From: Bosea sp. AS-1
GTDB lineage: Bacteria; Pseudomonadota; Alphaproteobacteria; Rhizobiales; Beijerinckiaceae
Assembly: GCF_002220095.1 (NCBI RefSeq)
Contig: NZ_CP022372.1
Location: forward strand, 4,064,501 to 4,128,500
DNA length: 64,000 nt
Direction: 5' to 3'
The translations under genes and the position numbers were made by a program. Shown here piece after piece: positions 16,248 through 26,024 of this stretch (its first letter is position 1; each line of letters begins with the position of its first letter). The notes under the pieces were generated by a model that was not told the DNA's origin, ran no database searches, and saw nothing but the letters and a program-made list of their open reading frames with translations.

Positions 16248-18341
16248 ATGCGTCTGTTGAGCATTCTCGTCGCCCTGATGGCGGCCGCCGCACTGGCCGT
16301 CGGCCAGCAGGCCGGCGCGGGCGCCATCATAGGCATGGGCGTCATCGGCCTTCTGCTGGCGGCCGTGACCTTCCGCTCTCCGAGCCTGCCGTTCTTCCTG
16401 CGCATCTTCTCCAGCGTCTTCGCCATCGAATACGTGGTGTTCGGTGCGGCATCGCTACTCGCCCAGCTCGGCTGGTGGCCGCCCGAGCTGCGCATTCCAG
16501 TGGTGCCGACCAGCCTGCCGACCACGGTCGGCGTCTTCGGCATCCTGATCTACGCGATCTCCTTCGTGCCGGTGATCGCCCGCATCGGCCGGCTCGCCTC
16601 GCCCTTCTTCGAATCCGACGAGATCACCACGGCCAATCTCTGGCCGATCGGCCCCTACAAGATCCGGCTCGGCCGGCTCGGCGTCGCGCTCTTCGTCTTC
16701 CTGATCGTGCTGAACCAGGCGCAGGTCGGCATCACGCTCAGGCTCTCCTTCTTCAACCGCGACATGTACGACGCGCTGCAGAACAAGGATGCGGCGGCGT
16801 TCTGGTACCAGCTCTTCTGGGTGTTCTGCCTGTGGGCGGGAATCTGGGTAGTCTCGGGCCTGATCGAGGTTTTCGCCAACTACACCATCCTGATCCGCTG
16901 GCGGCAGTTCATGGCGCTGGAATACACGGAGCGCTGGCTGAGCCACGCGACGCACTACCGGATCGCACTGGCCGGCAGCGTCGATAACCCCGACCAGCGT
17001 ATCGCCGAGGACACGCGCTCCTTCGTCAACCAGACCTATAATTTTGCGCTGCCCCTGCTCTCGCAGGTTTCGACGCTGGTCTCGTTCTCGATCATCCTCT
17101 GGAATATCCCGGTCGCCTTCAGCTTTCCGGGCACCTCGGTCGCCATTCCCGGCTACATCTTCTGGGTCGCCTTCCTCTATGCGGCAGTCGCGACTTGGCT
17201 GACGCACCTGATCGGCCGCCCCTTGATCAACCTCGAATTCGAGCAGGAGAAGCGCGAAGCGAATTTCCGCTTCTCGCTGGCACGCCTGCGCGAATATTCG
17301 GAACAGATTGCGCTGATGGTCGGCGAGCCGACCGAGCGAGCCCATCTGGCCGAGCGCTTCCGCGCCATCGTCGAGAACTTCTACCGGCTGGTCTGGCGCC
17401 GGCTGAAGCTCAACACCTTCACGCTGTCCTACAACCAGATCAGCGTGGTGATGCCCTACATGATCCTGGCGCCCTACTATTTCGCGGGCACGATCACGCT
17501 CGGCGTCATGATGCAGGTCGCCGGGGCCTTCGACCGGGTGCAGACGGCGCTCTCCTTCATCATCAACAGCTATTCCTCGATCGCCCAATATCTCGCCGCC
17601 ATCGGCCGTCTGACGACATTCGAGAAGGCCGTGGCCGAGGCGCAGCACGGTCCGATCAGCGAGGATGCGCTGAGCCGCGAGAACTCGCGCGACGGCGGCC
17701 TGCATGTCGGCAAGGCGGTGCTGGCGCTCCCCAATGGCCAGCCGATCGTCCGGCTCGACCGGCTCGACCTCGGCAAGGAGCGCTCGACGCTGCTGATCGG
17801 CCCCTCGGGCTCGGGCAAGTCGACGCTGTTTCGCGCCATCGCGGGCATCTGGCCGTTCGGTGACGGCAAGGTCGGCATTCCGGCGGATGCCAAGATCATG
17901 CTGCTGCCGCAACGGCCTTATCTGCCACAAGGCACGCTGCGCGCCGCCCTCGCCTATCCGGAGCGCGAGGAAGCCTATGACGACGCCGCGATCCGCGAGG
18001 CCATGGCCAAGGTCAAGCTCGGCCACCTCGCCGACAAGCTCGACGAGACCGATCTCTGGGGCCAGCGCCTCTCGGGCGGCGAACAGCAGAGGCTCGCCGT
18101 CGCACGCGCCCTGCTGAGCAAGCCGGATTGGCTTTTCCTCGACGAGGCGACCGCCTCACTCGACGAAAAGCTCGAAGGCGAGATCTACGCGACGATCGAC
18201 CGGGAGCTGCCGCAGACGCGCATCGTCTCGATCGGCCATCGGGCGACGCTGCGCGAGATGCACGACACGATCGTCACGATGGAGCCGAATGCGGACGGCA
18301 CCTTCACCCCGACGCCGACAGCAAAAGCGCCGGCTGCCTGA
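16248..18341 (+). CDS. SbmA/BacA-like (YddA-type) ABC transporter, fused permease and ATPase
   Basis: A 697-residue half-transporter. The first part has about eight hydrophobic helices, an extra N-terminal pair compared with the usual six. The ABC_membrane_2 region follows (RLSFFNRDMYDALQNKD, then FEQEKREANFRFSLARLRE). The ATPase has Walker A GPSGSGKST (Lys524), signature LSGGEQQRLAVARALL near 608 and Walker B WLFLDEATASLDE. Relatives include BacA-related proteins for peptides and very-long-chain fatty acids and cobalamin transporters such as Mtb Rv1819c. The frame opens at 16146, but the ATG at 16248 fits the first helix and has an AGGA site. Confidence 0.88.
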   Translation: MRLLSILVALMAAAALAVGQQAGAGAIIGMGVIGLLLAAVTFRSPSLPFFLRIFSSVFAIEYVVFGAASLLAQLGWWPPELRIPVVPTSLPTTVGVFGILIYAISFVPVIARIGRLASPFFESDEITTANLWPIGPYKIRLGRLGVALFVFLIVLNQAQVGITLRLSFFNRDMYDALQNKDAAAFWYQLFWVFCLWAGIWVVSGLIEVFANYTILIRWRQFMALEYTERWLSHATHYRIALAGSVDNPDQRIAEDTRSFVNQTYNFALPLLSQVSTLVSFSIILWNIPVAFSFPGTSVAIPGYIFWVAFLYAAVATWLTHLIGRPLINLEFEQEKREANFRFSLARLREYSEQIALMVGEPTERAHLAERFRAIVENFYRLVWRRLKLNTFTLSYNQISVVMPYMILAPYYFAGTITLGVMMQVAGAFDRVQTALSFIINSYSSIAQYLAAIGRLTTFEKAVAEAQHGPISEDALSRENSRDGGLHVGKAVLALPNGQPIVRLDRLDLGKERSTLLIGPSGSGKSTLFRAIAGIWPFGDGKVGIPADAKIMLLPQRPYLPQGTLRAALAYPEREEAYDDAAIREAMAKVKLGHLADKLDETDLWGQRLSGGEQQRLAVARALLSKPDWLFLDEATASLDEKLEGEIYATIDRELPQTRIVSIGHRATLREMHDTIVTMEPNADGTFTPTPTAKAPAA

Positions 18342-18353
18342 GGCAACCGGCGC
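18323..18353 (-). terminator. Rho-independent terminator of the META gene, inside the end of the convergent ABC gene
   Basis: On the minus strand GCGCCGGTTGCC and GGCAGCCGGCGC pair with one bulge/mismatch around a TCA loop, followed by TTTT. It lies about 25 bases past the META-gene stop. Its loop contains the stop codon of the ABC transporter on the other strand, so the terminator shares coding bases. Confidence 0.75.
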
Positions 18354-18377
18354 AAAAACTGTTCCCGACGGAGCGGC

Positions 18378-18860
18378 TCAGAGCGAGCGGCTGAGCACCA
18401 GCTCGCCGGCGCCGCCCTTCAGGACGAGCCGGCCGTTGACCAGATCCCATTTCTGGGTGGCCCGCAGGGTGGTGAGGAAAGAGCGCTCGAAATCGAGCGT
18501 ACCCTTGTCGCAGCTGCGCTTGGTGATCGCGATCGGCCCAACCGCGAAGCTCTGCTGACGCAGCGGATAGGCAGCCGCCGAAAACGTGTTGCAGCCACCG
18601 AAGCCGGTGCCGCGCAAATTCTGGTCGATCGACAGCGTGACGCGGCGGTCATAGACCGGCTTGCCGTTGAACTGGACGAGGCTCCAGCTCGCGCCGAGCG
18701 GGAAGGTCTTCTCCTGCGGCGGAGGTGGGGTCGGAGTGCTGCTCTGGTCCGGGCGTGTGAGCGCTTTCTGGCGCTGCGCTGCGGCTTCTCCCGGAACCAG
18801 CATCGGCGCGACCAACGCGGCGAGGACGGCCGCAAAGCCAAGGCGTGGAGTCATCGTCAT
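18378..18860 (-). CDS. META-domain (HslJ-like) secreted protein
   Basis: A roughly 160-residue exported protein. After the signal peptide (MTPRLGFAAVLAALVAPMLVPGEAAA) and a Pro/Gln-rich linker comes a META domain: SWSLVQFNGKPV, then TGFGGCNTFSAAAYPL and the AITKRSC segment. META/HslJ proteins are linked to novobiocin resistance, heat shock and envelope stability in other bacteria, but their biochemical role is unknown. Three in-frame ATGs (18875, 18860, 18854) are possible; 18860 has the best AGG spacing. It converges on the ABC transporter. Confidence 0.85.
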   Translation of the reverse strand: MTMTPRLGFAAVLAALVAPMLVPGEAAAQRQKALTRPDQSSTPTPPPPQEKTFPLGASWSLVQFNGKPVYDRRVTLSIDQNLRGTGFGGCNTFSAAAYPLRQQSFAVGPIAITKRSCDKGTLDFERSFLTTLRATQKWDLVNGRLVLKGGAGELVLSRSL

Positions 18861-18984
18861 CTTACCTGCATTCACGCGCGCGAAAGCGCCACGGGCCCCT
18901 TCATGGTTAAACGCCTAGAGGCCAATTGGTTCGGGATCAAGGCTGCCAGACGCAAAAGCATGGGGTCCAGCGCAGCCCGGGACA

Positions 18985-19956
18985 TCAGATGCGGGCGTCG
19001 AGCCGTTCCAGCAGCCGGTTCGCACGACGGAAGACATAAGTCGGCGCCGTGACGGTGATATCGTCGGCCCCCTTGCGCTCGAGCTCCTCGACCAGCGCAA
19101 AGACGGCCTTGTCCGGGCAATGCAGCGTCAGGGGCGCGCCGACGATCGGCGCCCCGAACGGCAGCCGCGCTCCGAAACGCTCCGTCAATGCCGCCAGCGA
19201 AGCCGCGTCGAGATCGAGCCTGGCGCGAATCTCGCGGATGGTGCGCGCTTCTTCTTCCGCGGCGATGCGCGAGAGGATGGTGCGGACCGCAGCCCGGGCG
19301 CGATTGCCCCAGGGCGCGCGCGTGGAGGCGACGAGATTGGCCTCCGACGCCAGCATGACGCCGTCGTCGAGCACCTTGAGCGCATTGGCGGCGAGCGTCG
19401 CACCGGTGGTGGTGATGTCGACGACAATCTCGGCCGTGCCGGCTGCGGGAGCACCTTCCGTTGCGCCGAGGCTCTCGACGATGCGGTAATCCGCCAGCCC
19501 GTGCTCGGCGAAGAAGCGGCGGGTCAGGTTCACATATTTGGTGGCGACGCGCAGCTTGCGGCCATGGCGGGCACGCATGCTCGAAGCGACGTCCTCGAGA
19601 TCGGCCATGGTGCGAACGTCGATCCAGGCCTGCGGCACGGCGACGACGACATTGGCGTGGCCGAAACCGAGCGGGGTCAGCATCTCGACCGCCGCATCGG
19701 CATCGGAGAGCTGCTCGCGCACCAGATCCTCGCCGGTAACGCCGAGATGGGCTGCGCCCGAGGCAAGCTGCGCCACGATCTCCGAAGCCGACAGGAAGGC
19801 GACCTCCGCCCCCTCCACGCCCGCTATCGTGCCGCGATAGCCGCGCTCGCCGCTGGCCTTGACGAATTTCAAGCCAGCGCGGCCGAAGAAGGCGGTCGCG
19901 TTCTCCTGGAGCCTTCCCTTGGAGGGAACGGCGAGGACGAGAGGGGCGTCAGTCAT
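18985..19956 (-). CDS. hisG: ATP phosphoribosyltransferase catalytic subunit
   Basis: First enzyme of histidine biosynthesis: ATP plus PRPP gives phosphoribosyl-ATP. The N-terminus [22 protein letters not shown] and the PRPP-binding segment [24 protein letters not shown] are clear. At 323 residues it is much longer than the short-form HisG (about 210-230) that normally needs HisZ, because of a C-terminal extension from about residue 225. It overlaps hisZ by four bases (ATGA at 19953-19956) and is the last gene of hisS-hisZ-hisG. Confidence 0.96.
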   Translation of the reverse strand: MTDAPLVLAVPSKGRLQENATAFFGRAGLKFVKASGERGYRGTIAGVEGAEVAFLSASEIVAQLASGAAHLGVTGEDLVREQLSDADAAVEMLTPLGFGHANVVVAVPQAWIDVRTMADLEDVASSMRARHGRKLRVATKYVNLTRRFFAEHGLADYRIVESLGATEGAPAAGTAEIVVDITTTGATLAANALKVLDDGVMLASEANLVASTRAPWGNRARAAVRTILSRIAAEEEARTIREIRARLDLDAASLAALTERFGARLPFGAPIVGAPLTLHCPDKAVFALVEELERKGADDITVTAPTYVFRRANRLLERLDARI

Positions 19957-21065
19957 GGGGCCTCTCCCACCAGACGGTCGAGCCAGAGGGAGGCACCGAC
20001 CGCAGGAATCGCGCGCTTGGCGCCGAGGCGGCCGAGCAGATTGTCGTAACGTCCGCCACCCGCTACCGGCTTGCCGTCGTCGCGCGAAGGATCGTGCAAT
20101 TCGAAGATGAAGCCTGTGTAGTAGTCGAGATTGCGGGCGAAGCCGGCGGAGAACTGGATCGCGCCGACATCGACCCCGCGTGCGGCGAGGAAGCCGGTGC
20201 GCTCGTCGAAAGCGTCGAGCTCGCGATTCAGATCGAGCGAAGCCTGATCGGCCAGTGCCCTGAGGGCGGCGGAAGCGTTGTCGGGGTCGCCGGAAACCGC
20301 GAGCACCTGACCGAGCAACGCCTTGACGTCGTCGTTGACCGGGTTCTCGCGCTCAGCGGCGCGGGCTAGAAAGCGCTCGGCGATGTCCGCCGCGCTGCGC
20401 CCGCCGACCGTCGAGATGCCGGCGATCGAAAGGACATCCTCGACGAAGGCGCGGGCAGCCTTGGGGTCCTGCCCCTCCAGCGCCTTGAGCAGGCCGGCAT
20501 GGGCCGCCTCGCCGTCCGGTGCCGGGGGATCGAGCGCGGCGACGGCATCCGTGCCCTTGCCCTGCACGATGGCGCGCACGAGCCGGCGCCGCGCGCCCTG
20601 CGACACGGCAAGCCGGTCGAGCAAGGCACCCAGCAACGCGACATCGCCCATGACAACGCGCGGCGTCTTCAGCCCCAGCGCCGCGGCAGCCTCGATGGCG
20701 AGCGCCATGATCTCGGCATCGGTCGCGGTGAAATCCTCGCGGCCGAAGGATTCGAGCCCGGCCTGGCGGAATTCGCCCGGCTCGCCGGCGCGCATGCGGA
20801 AGACCGGGCCGGCATAGGCGTAAGCCGCCGGCTCGGTCGACCCCGAAGCGATATGATCGAGCGCGACGGGGATGGTGTATTCGGGGCGCAGGCACCAGTC
20901 GCGGCCATCGGCATCCTGCGTCATGAAGATGCGGCGGCGAATATCCTCGCCCGAGAGATCGAGGAAGACATCGGCGGGCTGGAGGATGGCGGGTTCGGCC
21001 CGCGCATAGCCCTCGCCCGCGAGGAGCGCGATCACGGTGTCGATGCTGGCGCGGCTTGCGGGCAC
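19953..21065 (-). CDS. hisZ: ATP phosphoribosyltransferase regulatory subunit
   Basis: A 370-residue paralogue of histidyl-tRNA synthetase that lost aminoacylation and forms the regulatory part of HisG. It retains the class II synthetase fold ([33 protein letters not shown], and [15 protein letters not shown] near 310-325). The start at 21065 is GTG. It lies 110 bases downstream of hisS and overlaps hisG. Its placement beside both its paralogue and its partner supports the call. Confidence 0.95.
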   Translation of the reverse strand: MPASRASIDTVIALLAGEGYARAEPAILQPADVFLDLSGEDIRRRIFMTQDADGRDWCLRPEYTIPVALDHIASGSTEPAAYAYAGPVFRMRAGEPGEFRQAGLESFGREDFTATDAEIMALAIEAAAALGLKTPRVVMGDVALLGALLDRLAVSQGARRRLVRAIVQGKGTDAVAALDPPAPDGEAAHAGLLKALEGQDPKAARAFVEDVLSIAGISTVGGRSAADIAERFLARAAERENPVNDDVKALLGQVLAVSGDPDNASAALRALADQASLDLNRELDAFDERTGFLAARGVDVGAIQFSAGFARNLDYYTGFIFELHDPSRDDGKPVAGGGRYDNLLGRLGAKRAIPAVGASLWLDRLVGEAP

Positions 21066-21175
21066 GGGTCGTCCTGTCCTGTTGCGAGCGTCGTCCTAGC
21101 AGCGATACCCGGGGTTTTCGACAGATTTGAGCGAATTGGGTGAACGGTCTTTCCTCTCCCCTCGGGGAGAGGAGC

Positions 21176-22750
21176 TCACGCGTGCCGCACGAGCACCTTC
21201 TTCACGCCCGCGACCAGCTCGGCCAGCGGCACCGCAAACTGCGCCTCGGCCTGCTTGGCCTTGTGCTCGGCCGAATCCTTGACATCGCGACTGGCGGCGG
21301 CGAGCTCGGCGCCGAGGATCAGGTCCTTGATGACGACCGTTCCGGCCTCGCGCTCCGACGAGCCCTGAATCACGGCGCAGACGGCGCCGCGCCGGTCGGC
21401 ATATTTCATCTGGGCGTTGAAGCCGGAGCTACCCAGATAGAGATCGGCGCGCAGCAGCGGCTTGCCGTCGGTATCCTTCGCCTGGCGCAGCGCCGAGACC
21501 ATTGCCTGATAGCCCGGCATGAATTCCGGGGACTTGTTGTCCATCGCGGTGACGACGACGAGCGGCAGCTCGTTGCGGCTATCGACGATGGGCGATTTCA
21601 CCGCCTTCAGCGCCGAAAACAGCCGCGAGACGCCGATCGAGAAGCCGGCAGCCGGCACGGGCTCGGGTCGGAAGCGGCCGACGAGGCCATCATAGCGCCC
21701 ACCGCCGGCGACCGAACCAAAGCGCACGACCTGCCCGTCGTCATTGGTGACCGGGAAGGTCAATTCCACCTCGTAGACCGGGCCGGTGTAGTATTCGAGG
21801 CCGCGAACGACGGACGGGTCGATGATGATGCGGCCGAGATAGCCGGCCGCCGTGATCAGTTCGCGGATCTGCTCCAGTTCCGCGATGCCGGCCTGACCGA
21901 TCTCGGCGCCCTCGACGAGGCCGCTGAGATCGGTGAGCGCTGCGGCCGAGAGCCGGGCGGAGCCTTCGCTGTCCTGAGCGTTCGTCTTGCCCAGCTCGGC
22001 GAGCTTCTGGCCCAGTTCGAGATAGCGCAGGATGCGACCGGACTGCGCATCGGTGAGGCCTGCGCCCTTGGTGAAGTCGCCGCTCTCGTCCTTGCGGCCC
22101 TCGCCGAGGAGCTTGCGGACCTCTTCCAACGGGAACTTGTCGGCCTTGTCGATCGCACGCAGCACGGTGAGGCGCGCAGCGGGGTCGATCCCGGCCGCAT
22201 CCATCACGCCGTCGAGAACCTTGCGGTTGTTGACCTTCACGACATAGTCGCCGCGCTTGATGCCAAGCTTTTCCATCGTGTCGGCGGCGAGCATGCAGAT
22301 CTCGGCATCGGCCGCGACGGAGCCGCTACCCACGATATCGGCATCGAACTGCATGAACTGGCGGAATCGGCCCGGCCCCGGCTTCTCGTTGCGGAAGACG
22401 TAGCCCACTTGATAGCCGCGATAGGGCTTCGGCAGCGCGTCGAAATTCTCGGCGACATGGCGGGCGAGCGGCGCCGTCAGGTCGTAGCGCAGCGAGAGCC
22501 ACTGCTCGTCATCGTCCCGGAAGGAGAAGACGCCCTCGTTCGGCCGATCCTGATCGGGCAGGAACTTGCCAAGCGCGTCGGTGTACTCGACGAAGGGCGT
22601 CTCGTGCGGATCGAAGCCATAGACGGAGAAGCTCTCGCGGATGACGGAGAGCATGCGCTCGGTGGCGGCGACATCGGCTGGGCCACGATCGACGAAGCCG
22701 CGCGGCTGGCGGGCCTTCAGCTTGGCAGGGGCGGTCTTGTCGGCGGACAT
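21176..22750 (-). CDS. hisS: Histidyl-tRNA synthetase
   Basis: A 524-residue class II aminoacyl-tRNA synthetase that charges tRNA-His. Motif 2 is at [22 protein letters not shown], the histidine-specific loop at [14 protein letters not shown], and the C-terminal anticodon-binding domain includes the [18 protein letters not shown] region. A TTG at 22771 is the farthest frame start, but the ATG at 22750 ([18 protein letters not shown]) is preferred. It leads hisZ and hisG on the same strand. Confidence 0.97.
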   Translation of the reverse strand: MSADKTAPAKLKARQPRGFVDRGPADVAATERMLSVIRESFSVYGFDPHETPFVEYTDALGKFLPDQDRPNEGVFSFRDDDEQWLSLRYDLTAPLARHVAENFDALPKPYRGYQVGYVFRNEKPGPGRFRQFMQFDADIVGSGSVAADAEICMLAADTMEKLGIKRGDYVVKVNNRKVLDGVMDAAGIDPAARLTVLRAIDKADKFPLEEVRKLLGEGRKDESGDFTKGAGLTDAQSGRILRYLELGQKLAELGKTNAQDSEGSARLSAAALTDLSGLVEGAEIGQAGIAELEQIRELITAAGYLGRIIIDPSVVRGLEYYTGPVYEVELTFPVTNDDGQVVRFGSVAGGGRYDGLVGRFRPEPVPAAGFSIGVSRLFSALKAVKSPIVDSRNELPLVVVTAMDNKSPEFMPGYQAMVSALRQAKDTDGKPLLRADLYLGSSGFNAQMKYADRRGAVCAVIQGSSEREAGTVVIKDLILGAELAAASRDVKDSAEHKAKQAEAQFAVPLAELVAGVKKVLVRHA

Positions 22751-22821
22751 GGGGCGAACTCGGGCAATCAACAGAAAGTTGACTGCGGGTTAGACCGTAC
22801 GGGCGCGAGGGGCAAGCGCGA

Positions 22822-24195
22822 CTACTCCGCGGCCGCCAGCGCCTGTGCCCGTAAAGGCCGATCCTCGATCCCCGCCCGCGCCAGCTTCTCCGGCAAAGGC
22901 CCGCCGGTCGCCCAGTCCAGCAGCTCGGCCGTATGCACCACCGGGGTCGTCGCGCCTTTATCCGCAAAGCCTTTCGCGAGCTGGGTCATGCAGCCAATAT
23001 TGCCGGTCGCGACCAGCATCGGCTTCGTTCGCTCGATATTGCCGATCTTGCGCTCGCGCAGCTTCCCCGCGATCTCGGGCTGGAGGATGTTGTAGACGCC
23101 GGCCGAGCCGCAGCAGATATGGCCCTCCGGTACCTCCCTGACCTTGAAGCCGGCGCCCGACAGCAGGCGCTTCGGCCCGTCCTTGAGCTGCTGGCCGTGC
23201 TGCATCGAGCAGGCCGAGTGATAGGCGATAGGCATGGCGACATCGCGCACGGCCGAAAGCTCCAGCGTCTCCAGGAACTCGGTGACGTCCTTCGCCAGCG
23301 CCGAAACCGCCGCCGCCTTCTCGGCATAGGCCGGCTCGTTGCGGAACATGAAGCCGTAATCCTTGATCGTCGTGCCGCAGCCCGAAGCCGTGATCAGGAT
23401 GGCGTCGAGCCCTTCGCCGTCGATCTCCGCGGTCCAGGCGTCGATGTTCTTCCGGGCGAAGGCGAGCGCATCGTGCTCCTGCCCCATATGGTGGACGAGC
23501 GCGCCGCAGCAGCCCTCCCCCTTCGGCAGCACGACCTCGACGCCGTGGCGGTTGAGCAGGCGGATCGTCGCTTCGTTGATCGCCGGATCGAGCACGGGCT
23601 GGGCGCAGCCAGAGAGCAGTGCGACACGCTTCCTGCGTTCAGCCGGCGGCGGAAAGCTCTGAGGCCCCTCCATCGCCGAACGCGTCGGCAGGCGAGCGGG
23701 CGCCAGGGCCAGCATCGCTTTCAGGCGCGGCCCGAAGACGGGCAGCACGCCGAGAACGGGAGCGAGCGGCTTCACCGGCAGTGCTGCCAGCATCGCCGCG
23801 CGGAAACGGCCTGGATAAGGCAGGATTGCCGCCAGCACCTTGCGCAGCAGCCGGTCATGCCAGGAGCGCGTGTAGGTTTCCTCGATATGGGCGCGGGCAT
23901 GGTCGACGAGGTGCATGTAATGCACGCCCGACGGACAGGTCGTCATGCAGGAAAGGCAGGAGAGGCAACGGTCGACATGCTTCACCACCTCTTCGGTGGC
24001 AGGCTTACCGTTCTCCAGCATGTCCTTGATCAGGTAGATGCGCCCGCGCGGGGAATCGAGTTCATCGCCGAGCAGGAGATAGGTCGGGCAGGTCGCGGTG
24101 CAGAAGCCGCAATGCACGCAGGTGCGCAGGATCTTCTCCGAGGCCGGCATGCGCGGATCGGAGGCAAGACGCTCGGGGGTGAAATTGGTCTGCAT
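22822..24195 (-). CDS. glcF: Glycolate oxidase iron-sulfur subunit
   Basis: A 457-residue electron-transfer subunit. Two [4Fe-4S] motifs are at CVHCGFCTATCPTY (about residues 27-40) and CLSCLSCMTTCP (about 78-89). Two CCG-type heterodisulfide-reductase domains follow, containing GEGCCGALVHHMG and GHICCGSAGVYN. It passes electrons from GlcD/GlcE-bound FAD to the membrane quinone pool. It is the last gene of glcD-glcE-UPF0314-glcF, 6 bases after the UPF0314 gene. Confidence 0.96.
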   Translation of the reverse strand: MQTNFTPERLASDPRMPASEKILRTCVHCGFCTATCPTYLLLGDELDSPRGRIYLIKDMLENGKPATEEVVKHVDRCLSCLSCMTTCPSGVHYMHLVDHARAHIEETYTRSWHDRLLRKVLAAILPYPGRFRAAMLAALPVKPLAPVLGVLPVFGPRLKAMLALAPARLPTRSAMEGPQSFPPPAERRKRVALLSGCAQPVLDPAINEATIRLLNRHGVEVVLPKGEGCCGALVHHMGQEHDALAFARKNIDAWTAEIDGEGLDAILITASGCGTTIKDYGFMFRNEPAYAEKAAAVSALAKDVTEFLETLELSAVRDVAMPIAYHSACSMQHGQQLKDGPKRLLSGAGFKVREVPEGHICCGSAGVYNILQPEIAGKLRERKIGNIERTKPMLVATGNIGCMTQLAKGFADKGATTPVVHTAELLDWATGGPLPEKLARAGIEDRPLRAQALAAAE

Positions 24196-24201
24196 GGCGC
24201 G

Positions 24202-24837
24202 TCAGGCTCCACCCTGCCAGGCTTTGATCCAGTCCATCGGCCAGAGCAGCATGATGACGTTGAGGGTCAGGTTGTCACGGATCAGCCAGCCGACGATCAG
24301 CTCCATCGCAAGCGCGCTCGAAACCGTCAGCCAGACCGGTGCCAGACGGGCGATTACAAAGCCGAGCACCATCGAGAGAATGTCGCAGACTGAATTCAGG
24401 ACGCTGTCGCCGTAATAGTCGAGCGAGATCGTCGCCGAGCGGTAATGGTCGATCACGGCCGGCGAGTTCTCGGTGATCTCCCAGGCGCTCTCAACCACAA
24501 TGGAAAGCAGGAGGGCTACGCCGAAGCTGATCGGCAGGCCGGTGACGCGACGGATCAGCCAGAACAGCCCGTAGAACAGAAAGCCGTGGATGATGTGCGA
24601 GAAGGTGTACCAGTCGGCGATATGCTGGGAATTCTCGGAGGAGAAGACCTGTCCCTGCCAGAACTTCACATAACCGCATTTGCAGATCGGCTCGCGCCCC
24701 ATGGCGAGCAGGATCGCTGCGGCAACAGCCACCAGCAGCAGCGCCAGCCCGGCAATGGCAAGCGGCCTGAGACGCCCCTGCGCCCAGCTCGCGTGCGGCG
24801 CGGCGAAGTCAGTGGAAACCGGTTCGGTCAGCGCCAT
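24202..24837 (-). CDS. UPF0314 (DUF2585) membrane protein
   Basis: A 211-residue protein of unknown function, found mainly in Hyphomicrobiales. Characteristic stretches are [47 protein letters not shown] and [14 protein letters not shown]. About five membrane helices are predicted. Its ATG shares one base with the glcE stop (TGATG), and it is followed 6 bases on by glcF, so it is fully embedded in the glycolate oxidase operon. This suggests a membrane-anchor, transport or assembly role for that enzyme, but no direct evidence exists here. Confidence 0.93.
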   Translation of the reverse strand: MALTEPVSTDFAAPHASWAQGRLRPLAIAGLALLLVAVAAAILLAMGREPICKCGYVKFWQGQVFSSENSQHIADWYTFSHIIHGFLFYGLFWLIRRVTGLPISFGVALLLSIVVESAWEITENSPAVIDHYRSATISLDYYGDSVLNSVCDILSMVLGFVIARLAPVWLTVSSALAMELIVGWLIRDNLTLNVIMLLWPMDWIKAWQGGA

Positions 24838-26024
24838 CAAACCCCCGCATACATCCGGCCGGGCTCCAAGATGCCGGCCGGATCGAAGCTCTTCTTGATA
24901 CCGGCCGTCACGCGCATCAGCGGCTCGGATAGCTGCTGGAAGACGTCGACCGAGGCTCGCACGGCATCCGGCGCCCGCACCAGCGTCGCATAGCCGCCGA
25001 GCGGCTTCAGCGCAGCGCGGATGGCCGAAGCGCCAGCATCACCATCGGCCGGAACCGCCAGCCAGACCAGCCCGCCACCCCAGTCGTAGAACCAGCGCGC
25101 ACCCGGCAGCATGCGTGCGATCGCGCTTGCGGCTTTCGGGCCGTCGGTCGGCTTGAGCGACAGGCGCCAGACCGCCTCTTGCGTCCCGGCGAAGAAGTTC
25201 GCGTCGCGGATATGGCGCCAGAGCGCGGCCATGGGCTCGCCTTCGAGCTTGTCGGGCACCCCATATTCGCCGAGCAGCAGCGAAAGCTCGCCAGAGCGGT
25301 ACTCGATCGAATCCGGAAAGTTCTCCAGCCGCAGGAGCGTCAGCGCCTCCTCGCCGGCGAGGCCGGCGGGCAGATGCGCCGCCGCCATCGGCTCGAAGGG
25401 CGAGCCCAGCGCCTTGGACAAGAGCGCGACGCCCTGTCCGTCCGAGAGGCCGCGCCATTGCAGGGTCGCGATTGCGGCAGGCTTCGGCAGCACGCGGAAG
25501 GTGACTTCGGTCAGAAAGCCGAGCGTGCCGTAGCTGCCGCAGACGAGCTTCACGAGGTCGAGGCCGGTGACGTTCTTCATCACCCGCCCGCCCGACTTCA
25601 CCATCTCGCCGCGGCCATTGACCATGCGGATGCCGATCAGGGAATCGCGCGCCGCGCCGGCATTGATGCGGCGCGGGCCGGAGATGTTGCAGGCGGCGAC
25701 GGCGCCGATCGTCGGCGTGCCGTCAGAGCCGAGGAGCGGGCGGTGATCCATCGGCTCGAAGGGCAGCATCTGGCCACGTTCGGCCAGCGTTTCCTGCACC
25801 AGTTGCAGCGGCGTGCCGGCGCGGGCGGCGATGACCATCTCGGCCGGCTCGTAGAGGGTGATGCCGGTGAGGCCACCGCTGGAAAGCGTGCTCGCGACCT
25901 GGGCCGGGCGCCCCAGATCTGCGCGGGTGCCGCCACCACGCAGGACCAGCGGCACGCGGTTGTCGACGACGGATTTCACGACGGCGCAGGCCTGCGCCTC
26001 GGTAGTGGGAGTGTGGACGATCAC
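24837..26024 (-). CDS. glcE: Glycolate oxidase FAD-binding subunit
   Basis: A 395-residue FAD_binding_4 protein that partners GlcD in oxidising glycolate to glyoxylate. Features are [13 protein letters not shown] near 29-41, [20 protein letters not shown] and the [31 protein letters not shown] segment. The frame is open far upstream, but the GTG at 26024 overlaps the glcD stop as GTGA and begins at the family N-terminus ([11 protein letters not shown]). The downstream gene overlaps its stop by one base. Confidence 0.94.
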   Translation of the reverse strand: MIVHTPTTEAQACAVVKSVVDNRVPLVLRGGGTRADLGRPAQVASTLSSGGLTGITLYEPAEMVIAARAGTPLQLVQETLAERGQMLPFEPMDHRPLLGSDGTPTIGAVAACNISGPRRINAGAARDSLIGIRMVNGRGEMVKSGGRVMKNVTGLDLVKLVCGSYGTLGFLTEVTFRVLPKPAAIATLQWRGLSDGQGVALLSKALGSPFEPMAAAHLPAGLAGEEALTLLRLENFPDSIEYRSGELSLLLGEYGVPDKLEGEPMAALWRHIRDANFFAGTQEAVWRLSLKPTDGPKAASAIARMLPGARWFYDWGGGLVWLAVPADGDAGASAIRAALKPLGGYATLVRAPDAVRASVDVFQQLSEPLMRVTAGIKKSFDPAGILEPGRMYAGV

